Part shown: piece after piece, positions 43,932-54,158 of the stretch
Layout of the letters: every line of letters begins with the position of its first letter
Position numbering within the stretch: the stretch's first letter is position 1
NCBI GenBank assembly: GCA_937967325.1
Contig: CALBSQ010000288.1
Location: 1 to 64,000 of the forward strand
Length of the DNA: 64,000 nucleotides
From: an uncultured Chloroflexota bacterium
GTDB taxonomy: Bacteria > Chloroflexota > UBA4733
Reading direction: 5' to 3'
Translations under genes and position numbers: made by a program
Notes under the pieces: model-generated
Told to the model about the DNA's origin: nothing
What the model saw: only the letters and a program-made list of their open reading frames with translations
Database searches by the model: none

Positions 43932-46508
43932 TTGGCGACACGACCGCTGTTTCGATTTCGCGTTGTGCCGTCGCTGCCGGCGGTGTTGGAGCCGCTGTCG
44001 CGGCTGGCCTATAACCTGCACTGGGAGTGGGATCCGGAGGCGATCGACCTGTTCCGGCGGCTCGACCCGGGTCTCTGGGAAGCCTCGGGCCACAACCCAG
44101 CGCTGATGCTCGGGCACATCGACCAGGAGCGGCTGCGCCTGCTCGCGCGCGACGATGGCTTCCTGGCCCAGATGGAGCGGGTGCGCGACCGGCTGGACCG
44201 CTACCTCAACCACCGGCCGGGCGGCGAGCCGGAGGCGATGCCGCGAATCGCCTACTTCTCGGCGGAGTTCGGGCTGACGGAGTGCCTGCAGATCTACTCC
44301 GGCGGCCTGGGCATCCTGGCCGGCGACCACCTCAAATCGGCCAGCGACCTGGGGCTGCCCTTGCTGGGGATCGGGCTGCTGTACCAAGAGGGCTACTTTC
44401 GCCAGTACCTCAATCCCGACGGCTGGCAGCAGGAGCGCTATACGCGGAACGACTTCCACAATCTGCCCATCGAGCCGTTGCGCAACGCCGACGGCTCCGC
44501 CAAAGCATTTAGCATCGACTTCCCCGGTCGCCAGGTCCGGGCGCAGGTGTGGAAGGCCCAGGTGGGGCGCGTGCCGCTCTACCTGCTGGACACCAACGTG
44601 CCGGAGAACGGGGAGGGCGACCGCAAGATCACGGACCAGTTGTACGGCGGCGACAACGAGAAGCGTATCCAGCAAGAGATCGTCCTCGGCATCGGCGGCA
44701 TCCGCGCGCTGCGGCTGTTAGATCTGCGCCCGGCGGTCTACCATATGAACGAGGGGCACTCCGCCTTCCTCGCGCTGGAACGCATCCGCCTGTTGATGGA
44801 GGAGCGCGGTCTCTCCTTCGACGAGGCACGGGTGCTGGCGAGCGCCGGCAACGTCTTCACGACGCACACGCCGGTGAGCGCCGGGAGCGACTACTTCCCG
44901 CCGGAATACATCGACCGCTACCTGGGCGGCTACTACGGAGGGCTCGGCCTCACGCGCGACCGGATACTGGCGCTGGGCCGGCAGAATCCGTCCGACCAGA
45001 ACGAGGCATTCTGCACGACCGTGCTGGCGCTGCGGCTCTCCGGCTTCCGCTTCGGTGTCAGCCAGCTGCACGGCCACGTCTCGCGCCGCATCTGGCACGG
45101 CTGCTGGCCGGATGTCCCGGAAGAAGAGGCGCCGATCGCCGCCGTCACCAACGGCGTCCACACGGCCACCTGGATGTCCCTGGACATGGCCTCGCTGCTG
45201 GAGCGCTACCTGGGTCCGCGCTGGCACGAGCAGCCGGCGGACCAGAGCGTCTGGGACGCCGTCGCCACCATCCCCGACGAGGAGTGGTGGCGGACGCACG
45301 AGCGGCGGCGAGAGCGTCTGGTGGCCTACACGCGACGCCGCCTGAAGGACCAGTTGCTGGCCCGTGGCGCGCCCTCCGCCGACGTGGCGCAGGCAGCGGA
45401 AGCGCTCAGCCCCGATGCCCTGACCATCGGCTTTGCCCGCCGTTTCGCCACCTACAAGCGGGCCACCCTGCTGCTGCGCGATCCGGAGCGCTTGATCCGC
45501 CTGCTGGCCGACCGCGACCAGCCGGTGCAGCTCATCATCGCCGGCAAGGCCCATCCGGCCGACCAGCCGGGCAAGGATCTGATCCGGCAGATCATCCACT
45601 TCTCGCGCCGGCCGGAGGTGCGGCGGAGCGTCGTCTTCCTGGAGGACTATGACATGGTGATGGCGCGCTACCTGGTGCAAGGGGTGGACGTCTGGCTGAA
45701 CAATCCGCGGCGGCCGTTGGAGGCCAGCGGCACCAGCGGGATGAAGGCCGCGCTGAACGGCGCCCTGAACCTGAGCATTCTGGACGGCTGGTGGGACGAA
45801 GCCTATCGTCCCGAGCTGGGCTGGGCCATCGGCCACGGTGAAGAGTACAGCGACCTCGAGCAGCAGGACGCCATCGAGGCCGACGCGCTCTACCACCTGC
45901 TGGAAGTGGAAGTGCGGACGCTGTTCTACCGGCGCGGCGCCGACCGTTTGCCGCGGGAATGGATCGCCCGCGTCAAGGCGGCCATGCGCGCGCTCTGCCC
46001 GGTGTTCAACACGCACCGCATGGTCGGCGAATACGATAGCCGCGGCTACGAGCCGGCGGCGAAGCGCTTTGCCCGCCTCTCGGGCGAAGACGCGCGGCAC
46101 GCGCGGGAGGTGGCGGCCTGGCAGGGGAGGGTGCGCGAACAGTGGCCACAGGTGCGCATCGACCGGGTGGAGGCCGACGCCAGCGGGCCGGTGCCCGTCG
46201 GCAGCCAATTGCACGTGCAGGCGTGGGTACGGCTGGGTAGCCTCGTTCCCAACGACGTGGCGGTGGAACTCTACCAGGGTACGCTGGACCAGCAGGACAG
46301 CATCGCCGCCCCGGCATCACTGCCGATGCAGTGGGACGGCACACGGGACGGCGAGCGCTACCGCTTTGCCGGCGCCATCGATTGCCAGACCAGCGGCCTT
46401 CAGGGCTACACCGTGCGCGTGATCCCTCACCACGCGGACCAGCCGGACCGCTTCCTGGAGGGGCGCATCCAGTGGGCGGACGCGCCAGCGGCGGCGTCAG
46501 TATACTAG
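43932..46508 (+). CDS. glgP: Alpha-glucan phosphorylase
   Basis: The product has 858 residues, as in the short GT35 phosphorylases. The front VVPSLPAVLEPLSRLAYNLH and RIAYFSAEFGLTECLQIYSG are typical, the core has FARRFATYKRATLLL, and ASGTSGMKAALNGALNLSIL contains the Lys expected to carry pyridoxal phosphate. The enzyme releases glucose 1-phosphate from glycogen or maltodextrin with inorganic phosphate. TTG at 43932 after GAGGACG is the best start; no ATG precedes the conserved front. It is co-directional with acnA, 25 bases downstream. Confidence 0.92.
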   Translation: MATRPLFRFRVVPSLPAVLEPLSRLAYNLHWEWDPEAIDLFRRLDPGLWEASGHNPALMLGHIDQERLRLLARDDGFLAQMERVRDRLDRYLNHRPGGEPEAMPRIAYFSAEFGLTECLQIYSGGLGILAGDHLKSASDLGLPLLGIGLLYQEGYFRQYLNPDGWQQERYTRNDFHNLPIEPLRNADGSAKAFSIDFPGRQVRAQVWKAQVGRVPLYLLDTNVPENGEGDRKITDQLYGGDNEKRIQQEIVLGIGGIRALRLLDLRPAVYHMNEGHSAFLALERIRLLMEERGLSFDEARVLASAGNVFTTHTPVSAGSDYFPPEYIDRYLGGYYGGLGLTRDRILALGRQNPSDQNEAFCTTVLALRLSGFRFGVSQLHGHVSRRIWHGCWPDVPEEEAPIAAVTNGVHTATWMSLDMASLLERYLGPRWHEQPADQSVWDAVATIPDEEWWRTHERRRERLVAYTRRRLKDQLLARGAPSADVAQAAEALSPDALTIGFARRFATYKRATLLLRDPERLIRLLADRDQPVQLIIAGKAHPADQPGKDLIRQIIHFSRRPEVRRSVVFLEDYDMVMARYLVQGVDVWLNNPRRPLEASGTSGMKAALNGALNLSILDGWWDEAYRPELGWAIGHGEEYSDLEQQDAIEADALYHLLEVEVRTLFYRRGADRLPREWIARVKAAMRALCPVFNTHRMVGEYDSRGYEPAAKRFARLSGEDARHAREVAAWQGRVREQWPQVRIDRVEADASGPVPVGSQLHVQAWVRLGSLVPNDVAVELYQGTLDQQDSIAAPASLPMQWDGTRDGERYRFAGAIDCQTSGLQGYTVRVIPHHADQPDRFLEGRIQWADAPAAASVY

Positions 46509-46533
46509 AGCAAGGTTGTAGAGGGATAGCTCA

Positions 46534-49344
46534 ATGGCACGACAGGATCCGTTTGGCGCGCGCGCCACCCTTTCGCTGTCGCACGGACCGGTCACCTATT
46601 ACCGGCTGGAGGCGATCGACTCGCTGGTGGGCGGGCAGCAGCGGCTGCCCGTGACCGTCCGCATCTTCCTGGAGAACGTCCTCCGCCACGCCGGGAACGG
46701 GCTGGTGGAGGAGGCGCAGGTCCGGGCGCTGGCCAAATGGAACCCGGCGTCGCCTGCCGCGATCGACTTCCCATTCCTGCCGGCAAGAGTGATCCTGCAG
46801 GACTTCACCGGAGTTCCGTGCGTCGTAGACCTCGCGGCGATGCGCTCGGCGGTGGCGCGCCTGGGCGGGGACCCGCGGCGCATCAACCCGCTCGTCCCGG
46901 CGGACCTGGTCATCGACCACTCGGTCCAGGTGGACCGCTTCGGATCGACGCTCGCCTTTGCCGCCAACGTCCAGTTCGAGTACGAGCGCAATCAGGAACG
47001 CTATGGTCTATTGCGTTGGGCCCAGCAGGCATTCCAAAACCTGCGCGTGGTGCCGCCGGGTACCGGCATCGTCCATCAGGTCAACTTGGAATACCTGGCG
47101 AGCGTGGTGCAGACGCGGCACGATGGCCAGATCACCGTGGCCTATCCGGATACCCTGGTCGGCACCGATTCCCACACCACGATGATCAACGGACTCGGGG
47201 TGCTCGGCTGGGGTGTCGGCGGCATCGAGGCCGAGGCGGTGCTGCTCGGGCAGCCGCTCTACCAGTTGACGCCGGTCGTGGTCGGCTTCCGCATGCACGG
47301 CGCCATGCCCGAAGGGACCACGGCGACCGACCTGGTGCTCACGGTGACGGAGCTGCTGCGCAAGCACGGCGTGGTGGAGAAGTTCGTCGAGTTCTACGGT
47401 CCCGGCCTGAGCGGCCTGAGCTTACCCGACCGGGCGACCCTCTCCAATATGGCGCCGGAATACGGCGCGACGGCGGCGCTTTTTCCGGTAGATAGTGAGT
47501 CGCTGAGCTACCTGCGCATGACCGGTCGCGACAAGGATCTGGTCGAGCTGGTCGAGCGCTACAGCAAGGAACAGGGCCTCTTCCGGACCGACGAGACGCC
47601 GGACCCGGTATTTAATGAGACTATCGAGCTGGACCTCGCCACCGTCGAGCCCAGCCTGGCCGGTCCGCACCGGCCGCAGGATCGCGTGGCGTTGAGCAAG
47701 GTAGGCGCTAGCTTCCGCAAGGCGTTTTCCGACCAGTTCGTGCCGGTGACTGCGCCGGCGGGACCACCCTCGAAAGAGGCAGTGGCGCGCTTCGACAACG
47801 AGGGCGGCGTCGTCAACGAGCGATTACAGCCGTCGCAGCCGGCCGTCGCCATCGATCCGCACGCCAGCGAGGTGGCGATCAAGCTGGATGGCGTGCAGAC
47901 GACGCTGCACCACGGCTCGGTGGCGATCGCGGCCATCACCAGTTGCACCAACACGTCGAACCCCTTCGTGATGATCGGCGCCGGGCTGCTGGCGAAGAAA
48001 GCGGTCGAGCGCGGCCTGAGCGTCAAGCCCTATGTCAAGACGAGCCTGGCGCCGGGCTCGCGCGCGGTGACGGACTACCTGAACAACGCCGGGCTGACGC
48101 CGTTCCTGGAAGCGCTGCGCTTCCACCTGGTCGGCTACGGTTGCACAACCTGCATCGGCAACAGTGGCCTGGTCTTGCCGGCCGTCGGCGAGGCGGTGCA
48201 GGAGCATAACCTCGTCACCGCGGCGGTCTTGAGCGGCAACCGCAACTTCGACGGGCGCATCAACGCGACGGTGCGCGCGCAGTACCTGGCGTCGCCGCCG
48301 CTGGTGGTTGCCTACGCGCTGGCCGGCAGCGTCGACATCGACCTGGCGCGCGACCCGCTGGGCGCCGATCCCAACGGCGACCCGGTATATCTCAAGGATG
48401 TCTGGCCGACCAAGGCGGAGATCCTGGCAGCAATCGAAGGGGCGGTGACTCCAGAGGTGTTTGCCGCCAACTATGCCCACGTCTTCGAGGGTGACGAGCG
48501 TTGGCGGCTGCTGCCGGTCCCCGAGGGCAACAGCTACGCATGGGATGCCGATTCCACCTACGTGCAGGAGCCGCCTTTCTTCATGGACCTCGCGCTGGAG
48601 CCCAAGCCGGTCCAGAACATCCGCGGCGCGCGCGCGCTGGCGGTAGTTGGGGATTCGGTGACGACGGACCACATCTCGCCGGCCGGAGCCATCAGGAAGG
48701 ACAGCCCAGCGGGCCAATACCTCTTGGACCATGGTGTGCCGCAACGCGAGTTCAACAGCTACGGGGCACGCCGCGGCAACCACCAGGTGATGATGCGCGG
48801 CACTTTCGACAACGGTCGCTTGCACAATCTGCTCACCGATGGCAAGGAAGGCAACTGGACCACACACTTGCCGTCCGGCGAAGTCATGCCAATCTACGAC
48901 GCCGCGATGCGCTACCAGGAGGCTGGGACGCCGCTCGTCGTCTTCGCCGGCAAGGACTACGGCATGGGCAGCTCGCGTGACTGGGCGGCCAAGGGCGTGT
49001 TGCTGCAGGGCGTCAAAGCGGTCATAGCGGAGAGCTACGAGCGCATCCACCGCAGCAACCTTGTGGGCATGGGGGTCCTGCCGCTGCAGTTCCTGCCCGG
49101 GCAGACGCGCGAGAGCCTGGCCCTGAGCGGGCGAGAGACGTTCGAGGTGACCGGCATCGCGGCCGGCCTGAGGCCACGACAGGAGATCACGGTCACGGTC
49201 CACGAGGAGGGGAAGCCGGATCGCTCCTTCCGGGCGACGGTGCGCATCGATAGCCCGATCGAGGTGGAGTACTACCGGCACGGCGGGTTGTTGCCGATGG
49301 TATTGCGGCAATTGCTGGAACCTCTCCCCACCAAAGCCCTCTAG
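46534..49344 (+). CDS. acnA: Aconitate hydratase A
   Basis: The product has 936 residues, the normal size for AcnA/IRP-type aconitase. The three iron-sulfur Cys are in ITSCTNTSNP (about 471) and GYGCTTCIGNSG (about 536 and 539). TDSHTTMINGLGVLGWGVGG and the swivel-domain KDYGMGSSRDWAAKG are family signatures. It interconverts citrate and isocitrate in the TCA cycle. GC-rich DNA and codon use match its neighbours. Its stop overlaps the stop of the convergent glycosyltransferase by four bases. Confidence 0.95.
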   Translation: MARQDPFGARATLSLSHGPVTYYRLEAIDSLVGGQQRLPVTVRIFLENVLRHAGNGLVEEAQVRALAKWNPASPAAIDFPFLPARVILQDFTGVPCVVDLAAMRSAVARLGGDPRRINPLVPADLVIDHSVQVDRFGSTLAFAANVQFEYERNQERYGLLRWAQQAFQNLRVVPPGTGIVHQVNLEYLASVVQTRHDGQITVAYPDTLVGTDSHTTMINGLGVLGWGVGGIEAEAVLLGQPLYQLTPVVVGFRMHGAMPEGTTATDLVLTVTELLRKHGVVEKFVEFYGPGLSGLSLPDRATLSNMAPEYGATAALFPVDSESLSYLRMTGRDKDLVELVERYSKEQGLFRTDETPDPVFNETIELDLATVEPSLAGPHRPQDRVALSKVGASFRKAFSDQFVPVTAPAGPPSKEAVARFDNEGGVVNERLQPSQPAVAIDPHASEVAIKLDGVQTTLHHGSVAIAAITSCTNTSNPFVMIGAGLLAKKAVERGLSVKPYVKTSLAPGSRAVTDYLNNAGLTPFLEALRFHLVGYGCTTCIGNSGLVLPAVGEAVQEHNLVTAAVLSGNRNFDGRINATVRAQYLASPPLVVAYALAGSVDIDLARDPLGADPNGDPVYLKDVWPTKAEILAAIEGAVTPEVFAANYAHVFEGDERWRLLPVPEGNSYAWDADSTYVQEPPFFMDLALEPKPVQNIRGARALAVVGDSVTTDHISPAGAIRKDSPAGQYLLDHGVPQREFNSYGARRGNHQVMMRGTFDNGRLHNLLTDGKEGNWTTHLPSGEVMPIYDAAMRYQEAGTPLVVFAGKDYGMGSSRDWAAKGVLLQGVKAVIAESYERIHRSNLVGMGVLPLQFLPGQTRESLALSGRETFEVTGIAAGLRPRQEITVTVHEEGKPDRSFRATVRIDSPIEVEYYRHGGLLPMVLRQLLEPLPTKAL

Positions 49345-50498
49345 GGAGAGAGCCGGGGAAGAGATTCCGTCAGCACCAGCTCAACCTCCCGCAAAAGCGC
49401 GTCCGGTGGTATCCGCCGGACACAGGGGTGCCAGGGCAGGTCAAGCAAGTCCCAATGCAGCCGGTCGCAGGGGGCGCACAGCATGGTGCTAGCTATCCAG
49501 CGGTGGCGGCACGGATCGCCCCAGGGGCCGTAGACGCTCGGATCGATGGGGCCGTAGAGGCGGACGCTGGGTACGTCCAGCGCGGCTGCCAGGTGGAGCG
49601 GTCCGCTGTCGACACCGAGGACAAGGCTTGCAGGCCGCATCAAGGAACAGAGGGTATCCAGGTTGGGCGCTGCCGGGAACGCGATCGCTGCGCCGCCTGC
49701 TCGGCGGACGATGGGCGGGATGAGATGCTGCTCGCCGGCGCCGGCGACGACGAGCGTCTGCAGGCCCCAGCGGTCGCGCAGCGCTCGCGCCACCGTTGCC
49801 CACCCAGCGGCGGTCCAAAGTTTGACGACAGCCCCCGAGCCGGGATGCAGCAGCGCATAGGATTGCTGCTGCGCCAGTCCCGCCCGAGCACGCAGGTCTG
49901 CCGTCAGGTCCGCAGCCCCGCCGTCGATGAGGCGCAGGCGGTGCCGCGGTGTCCAGTGGTCGGGGATGGAGTCGCCCGGAACCAGCAGCGACGCGACGTG
50001 GAGGTGGTGGGCAGCGGCCGACCGGCGGACTGGGGAGACGCTGTGGGTCAGGAAGGGAGCGCAGAGATCGGTCGCGGTGCCGGCTCGAACCGGCATTCGG
50101 GCAGCGGCAAGCAGCAGCGCGCCCCAGTAATAGTCATCGCGGAGCAACAAACCCGCGTCGTACCGACCAAGCCAGCGAGAGGCAAGCCGGGCGAGCAGCC
50201 CCCACCGAACGCTGGGAGCTTGTCGCTCTAGCGGATCCAGGCCGGGAAACGGGACAACGACGACGCGATCGATACCCGGTAGCCGGCTGGCGATCGCTTC
50301 TCCTCGCGGTCCTACCGCCAGGGTGATGCTCGCGTCGGGGAGGCGCGTACGGAGGAGGTGCAACGCGGGGCCGGCGAGCAATACGTCGCCAAAGTGGTCG
50401 GGTTTGAGGACCAGCAGCCGGCGAATCGGGTTGTTGCCGGGCGCTGGGCCAGCGAAGAGCCGGCCGGCGAGGCGGAACAGGGCCGTCCGAGAGATCAT
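49341..50498 (-). CDS. Glycosyltransferase family 9 protein, second of pair
   Basis: The product has 385 residues. It has the heptosyltransferase-like GT9 pattern: RLLVLKPDHFGDVLLAGPAL at the front, ALLHPGSGAVVKLWTAAGWA and LVLGVDSGPLHLAAALDVPS in the nucleotide-sugar half, and VRLYGPIDPSVYGPWG near the end. In this probably monoderm or non-LPS organism the product may be another surface glycan. Its ATG overlaps the stop of the upstream paralog (50495-50498), so the pair is translated together. It has no membrane segment. Confidence 0.88.
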   Translation of the reverse strand: MISRTALFRLAGRLFAGPAPGNNPIRRLLVLKPDHFGDVLLAGPALHLLRTRLPDASITLAVGPRGEAIASRLPGIDRVVVVPFPGLDPLERQAPSVRWGLLARLASRWLGRYDAGLLLRDDYYWGALLLAAARMPVRAGTATDLCAPFLTHSVSPVRRSAAAHHLHVASLLVPGDSIPDHWTPRHRLRLIDGGAADLTADLRARAGLAQQQSYALLHPGSGAVVKLWTAAGWATVARALRDRWGLQTLVVAGAGEQHLIPPIVRRAGGAAIAFPAAPNLDTLCSLMRPASLVLGVDSGPLHLAAALDVPSVRLYGPIDPSVYGPWGDPCRHRWIASTMLCAPCDRLHWDLLDLPWHPCVRRIPPDALLREVELVLTESLPRLSP

Positions 50499-51544
50499 CC
50501 GGGTGATCTCGCTGGCGCTCGCCGCAGCCCTTCGAGCGCCGCCGCGACGACCGTGTCTACGGGGACATCGTCCTGCCAGGGTCGCCGGTAGGTGAAGGGC
50601 TGCCGGACGGTGCCGTCACCACCGGTCCGGCATGCGGACGGGGGAGCCAGTACGCGGACCCACGGGCCGCGGGGACCATAGAACGCCGGCTCGGTGGGAC
50701 CGAAGATGGCCACGGTAGGACAGCCGGCCGCCGCGGCGAGATGGCTCGTGCCGGAGTCATTGCCCACGTGCAGGCGAGCGTGTTGCTGGAGAGCGCCTAG
50801 GCCGCCGATTGAGGTTATCCCGGTGAGGTTCCGCGCGCGAGGCACGGCCTGGACGAGCGATCGCGCGGCCTCGTGGTCGCCCATCCCTCCAACCACGGCG
50901 ACCGCGGCTCCGGCGTCGATCAGCGCTAGCGCGACGGATGCAAAGCCCGCCGTGGTCCAGCGCTTGCTCGGCATCCGCGTGCCGGGGTTCTCCCCGCCGC
51001 CGGGCGCTAGGAGCGCCAGGGACTTCTCCGCATTAAGCTGTCCCAACAAGGCCCGCATCTCGGCTCTCGCTTGCTCGTCAGGGTAGAATCGCGGCAATGG
51101 CAACGGACCGGCGCCCAGCGCAGCGAGGAGGCGGCCCGACTGGTCCAGCTCGTGCGCCCTGGGCAAGGGCGACACCCGGAGCGTATAGAAGCGGCCCCTG
51201 CCTCCACTGTCTAGTCCAGCGCGCACGGGTATTCCGGCGAGCAGGGTTGCGAGCGACAGCACTGGCGAACGGTCCGGCACGACCGCCAGGTCGAAGCGAC
51301 CGGCACGAAGCTGCCAGCACAGACGCAACAGATCGAATGGACGCTGCCGCGCCCGCACCCCGGCGTTTCCGATGTCGATCGTGGCGGTTACGTCAGGATG
51401 CGCGGCAACTGCCGGAAGCGACCAGCGGCCGGCGCCAACGGCGATGGACGCGTCCGGCCAGCGCTCGTGAAGTGACGTCACGACCGCCGTGGCCTGTACG
51501 AGGTCGCCCAGGCAGCAAGGCTTGAGTAAAACTATGCGCCTCAT
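50495..51544 (-). CDS. Glycosyltransferase family 9 protein, first of pair
   Basis: The product has 349 residues, with MRRIVLLKPCCLGDLVQATA at the front, LLAPGGGENPGTRMPSKRWT and LHVGNDSGTSHLAAAAGCPT in the C-terminal half, and VAIFGPTEPAFYGPRG, all GT9 features. It is a diverged relative of the following gene, probably adding a successive sugar to the same acceptor. It transcribes away from rny; the 480-base gap carries promoters for both. Confidence 0.88.
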   Translation of the reverse strand: MRRIVLLKPCCLGDLVQATAVVTSLHERWPDASIAVGAGRWSLPAVAAHPDVTATIDIGNAGVRARQRPFDLLRLCWQLRAGRFDLAVVPDRSPVLSLATLLAGIPVRAGLDSGGRGRFYTLRVSPLPRAHELDQSGRLLAALGAGPLPLPRFYPDEQARAEMRALLGQLNAEKSLALLAPGGGENPGTRMPSKRWTTAGFASVALALIDAGAAVAVVGGMGDHEAARSLVQAVPRARNLTGITSIGGLGALQQHARLHVGNDSGTSHLAAAAGCPTVAIFGPTEPAFYGPRGPWVRVLAPPSACRTGGDGTVRQPFTYRRPWQDDVPVDTVVAAALEGLRRAPARSPG

Positions 51545-51799
51545 CGATAGGGTATGGTACCGGGCGAAGCATGCCGACGCTTGGCAACTCGCTGCCGGCC
51601 GTGCTCATTGGGCGAACCGCGCCGGGTCAGCGCCGAGACGATTGGTCTGTGGCGGTCGGCCAATGACATTAATAGCACCGTTATAGTGCTCCTATAGTAT
51701 ATTCGCGCTAGGTCGTCGGGCATGGCGAGCTAGGTTGAGGGCTTGAGCGCGCCGCTTGCCGCAAATCAGCTGCACAGGCTGGCTGTCTGGCAGGGTTGT

Positions 51800-51829
51800 T
51801 TGACATAGAGGGAGCACGGCGGCTACACT
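51800..51829 (+). promoter_or_regulatory. Promoter of ribonuclease Y gene
   Basis: TTGACA (51800-51805) is followed after 18 bases by TACACT (51824-51829), about 197 bases before rny. The rest of the gap (51545-52025) includes a less GC-rich patch at 51665-51710 with AGCAC-N7-GTGCT, perhaps the control region of the divergent glycosyltransferases. Confidence 0.6.
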
Positions 51830-52025
51830 TAACGGCAGGCTAGAGCCGCATCGGCGGCTAGCGGGCAGCGCAGCGTCCCGACCTTGCACGTGTGGTCATG
51901 GTTTAAGACATTGCTGTAGCCCAGCAAGACGGCTCGCCGTTTCCTGGGCTCATTCACTCTTCGGAGCAGTCTCTTGCTTCGACGTAGCTGCCGCCAGGCG
52001 CCGATCAAACAGTTGGGATCGAACG

Positions 52026-53555
52026 ATGGCGGGCAGTATCCTCCTTATCGTTGGCATTCTCGCCGCTCTTGTGGGGGCGGCCATCTTTTTCGTCGGGACC
52101 TTAGCGGCACAGCGCACGCGAGCGCGGGCCGAAACCGAAGCGCAGCGCATCACCCTCGAATCGCAGACCCGCGAGAAAGAGCTACTGCTCCACGCGAAAG
52201 ACGATGCGCTCAAGGCGCGGCAAAGCATTGAGGCCGAGCACCGCGACCGGCGCCGCGAGCTGACCGAGCTGGAGCGGCGGGTACAAAAGAAGGAAGAGTC
52301 GGTCGATCGGCGCGGCGAGCAACTGGAGCGGAAGGAGCGCACCGCCCAGACGCGCGAGCAGCAACTCGAAGAGGAGCGTGCCGCTCTGGAGGAGATCAAG
52401 CGGCGGCAGACTGACGAGCTGCAGCGGGTGGCCGGGATGGGCCGGCAAGAGGCGCAGGACCTGTTGCTCAAGCGGGTCGAGGATGAGATGCGCGACCTGG
52501 TGAGCCGTCGGGTGCGCGAGATCGAGGCGGAAGCGCGCGAGGACGGGGAGCGCCGTGCCCGGTCGATCCTCACCACCGCCATCCAGCGCTACGCCGCCGA
52601 CCAGGTGGTCGAGACGTCCGTCTCGGTCGTTCCCTTGCCCAACGAGGACATGAAGGCGCGCATCATCGGTCGGGAGGGACGGAACATCCGCGCCTTCGAG
52701 AACGCGACGGGAGTCGACCTGATCATCGACGATACGCCGGAGGCGGTGACGCTGTCCGGCTTCGATCCGATCCGGCGCGAGGTGGCACGAACGGCGCTGT
52801 CACGGCTCTTGCAGGATGGGCGCATCCACCCGGCCAGCATCGAGATGGTGGTGGAGCGAGCGCGTCGCGATGTCGAAGCCTATATGCGCGACGAGGGCGA
52901 GAAGGCCGCGCTGGCGGCGAATGTCACCGGGCTGCACCCGGACGTGATCCGCACGCTGGGCCGGTTGCGCTTCCGCTTCTCCTACGGGCAGAATGTGCTC
53001 AACCACTCCGTAGAGGTCGCCCACGTCGCGGCCATGCTAGCGGCGGAAGTCGGCGCCGACGTGAACATCTGCCGGCGCGGCGGATTGCTCCATGACATCG
53101 GCAAGGCCATCGACCACGAGATCGAAGGGCCGCACGCGGAGATCGGCGCCGAGCTGTGCCGGCGGTTGGGCATGTCGCCGAAGGTGGTGCATTGCATCGC
53201 TGCGCACCACACCCCGGAATCGATGGAGACGATCGAAGCGGTGCTCGTGCAAGCGGCCGACAGCGCATCGGGGGCGCGCCCGGGCGCTCGCGGCGACATG
53301 GCGACATCGTACGTCAAGCGCCTGCAGGCACTGGAGGAGATCGCCACGTCATTCGAGGGAGTAGAACGCGCGTTTGCCATCCAGGCGGGGCGCGAAGTGC
53401 GCATCATCGTCAACCCCGACCACATCGACGACCTGGGCGCGGCGCGCATGACCCGCGAGATCGTCAAGCGCATCGAGGACGAGCTGGAGTATCCGGGTCA
53501 AATCAAGGTGATGGTGATTCGCGAGATGCGCGTGGTGGAGTACGCCAAGCGCTGA
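52026..53555 (+). CDS. rny: Ribonuclease Y
   Basis: The product has 509 residues. An N-terminal membrane helix (3-25) is followed by a long charged coiled coil (about 30-190), a KH RNA-binding domain (RIIGREGRNIRAFENATGVD) and an HD phosphohydrolase domain (NHSVEVAHVAAMLAAE, GGLLHDIGKAIDHEIEGPH). It starts mRNA decay by endonucleolytic cuts at the membrane. Length and all domains are normal. A TTGACA/TACACT promoter lies upstream. Confidence 0.95.
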   Translation: MAGSILLIVGILAALVGAAIFFVGTLAAQRTRARAETEAQRITLESQTREKELLLHAKDDALKARQSIEAEHRDRRRELTELERRVQKKEESVDRRGEQLERKERTAQTREQQLEEERAALEEIKRRQTDELQRVAGMGRQEAQDLLLKRVEDEMRDLVSRRVREIEAEAREDGERRARSILTTAIQRYAADQVVETSVSVVPLPNEDMKARIIGREGRNIRAFENATGVDLIIDDTPEAVTLSGFDPIRREVARTALSRLLQDGRIHPASIEMVVERARRDVEAYMRDEGEKAALAANVTGLHPDVIRTLGRLRFRFSYGQNVLNHSVEVAHVAAMLAAEVGADVNICRRGGLLHDIGKAIDHEIEGPHAEIGAELCRRLGMSPKVVHCIAAHHTPESMETIEAVLVQAADSASGARPGARGDMATSYVKRLQALEEIATSFEGVERAFAIQAGREVRIIVNPDHIDDLGAARMTREIVKRIEDELEYPGQIKVMVIREMRVVEYAKR

Positions 53556-53619
53556 CGACACAAAAGTGCTCCCACTGAGGAAAAGCCCGATCCAGCTCGT
53601 CCCGATAGGTACCAGACCG

Positions 53620-53908
53620 CTACCGTCGGTAGTGCCGGCTGCAGGCCAGCAGTCGCTTGCGACCACCCGTGGTGCGGACGAAAGTGACGCAGAGTTCGTC
53701 GGAGGCCGAGAGCGACCAGACGCCTTCCTCCCGACCGCGCAACTGATGGACTCGGAGCGATGGATGGCGCTCGTCGGTATCCAGGAGCCGGAGCGACTTG
53801 ACGACGGATAGGCGCTCGCGGGGTGAGAAGTCGCGGCCGACCAGGCTCTCCAGAAACTCATCCGTGAAGTCGAGCGTCTGGAAATTCCCCCCCGATCGGC
53901 CTGCTCAA
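53620..53908 (-). pseudogene. RelE/StbE-like toxin, frameshifted at its start
   Basis: Most of the gene reads QTLDFTDEFLESLVGRDFSP, then DERHPSLRVHQLRGREEGVW and LCVTFVRTTGGRKRLLACSR, ending at 53620; this resembles RelE/StbE-like mRNA interferase toxins. In this frame no start codon is available upstream. If the run of seven C (53887-53893) had six, the frame would connect to a TTG at 53908 and the toxin would be about 95 residues. So a one-base insertion, a sequencing error or phase switching inactivates it. Confidence 0.6.
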
Positions 53909-54158
53909 TGAGCCGCAGGAGATCCTCTTCACTCATCTGACGATAGCGGCCGGCCCGGATGTCCTCCAGGCCGCGCCGGACGTGCTCTTCCTCTTCGGGC
54001 GTTAGGTAGTCCACCGGTCGAAGCGTTACAAAACCATCAATGAGCTCAAGTTCCAGCTCGCCGCCATCAGGAAGCCCGAGGTGCTCCCGTACCGGCGTAG
54101 GGATCACCACACGACCGTCGGCGGCCATCGGAACAAGAGTCTTCATCGTTTCCGCCAT
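53858..54158 (-). CDS. AbrB-type antitoxin, frame altered near its end
   Basis: The first 88 residues are a good antitoxin: a SpoVT/AbrB swapped-hairpin domain (PMAADGRVVIPTPVREHLGL) and an acidic tail (RRGLEDIRAGRYRQMSEEDL). At the seven-C run its frame slips: with six C it would end at TGA 53858-53860; as written it reads on to 53349, through the toxin and into antisense of rny. ATG at 54158 or 54146 can be the start. It would neutralise the downstream toxin and repress the pair's promoter. Confidence 0.65.

Noticed and set aside
51545..52025. A small gene or RNA in the gap before rny
   Set aside because: No frame with a ribosome binding site and no convincing RNA structure was seen; promoters explain the sequence.
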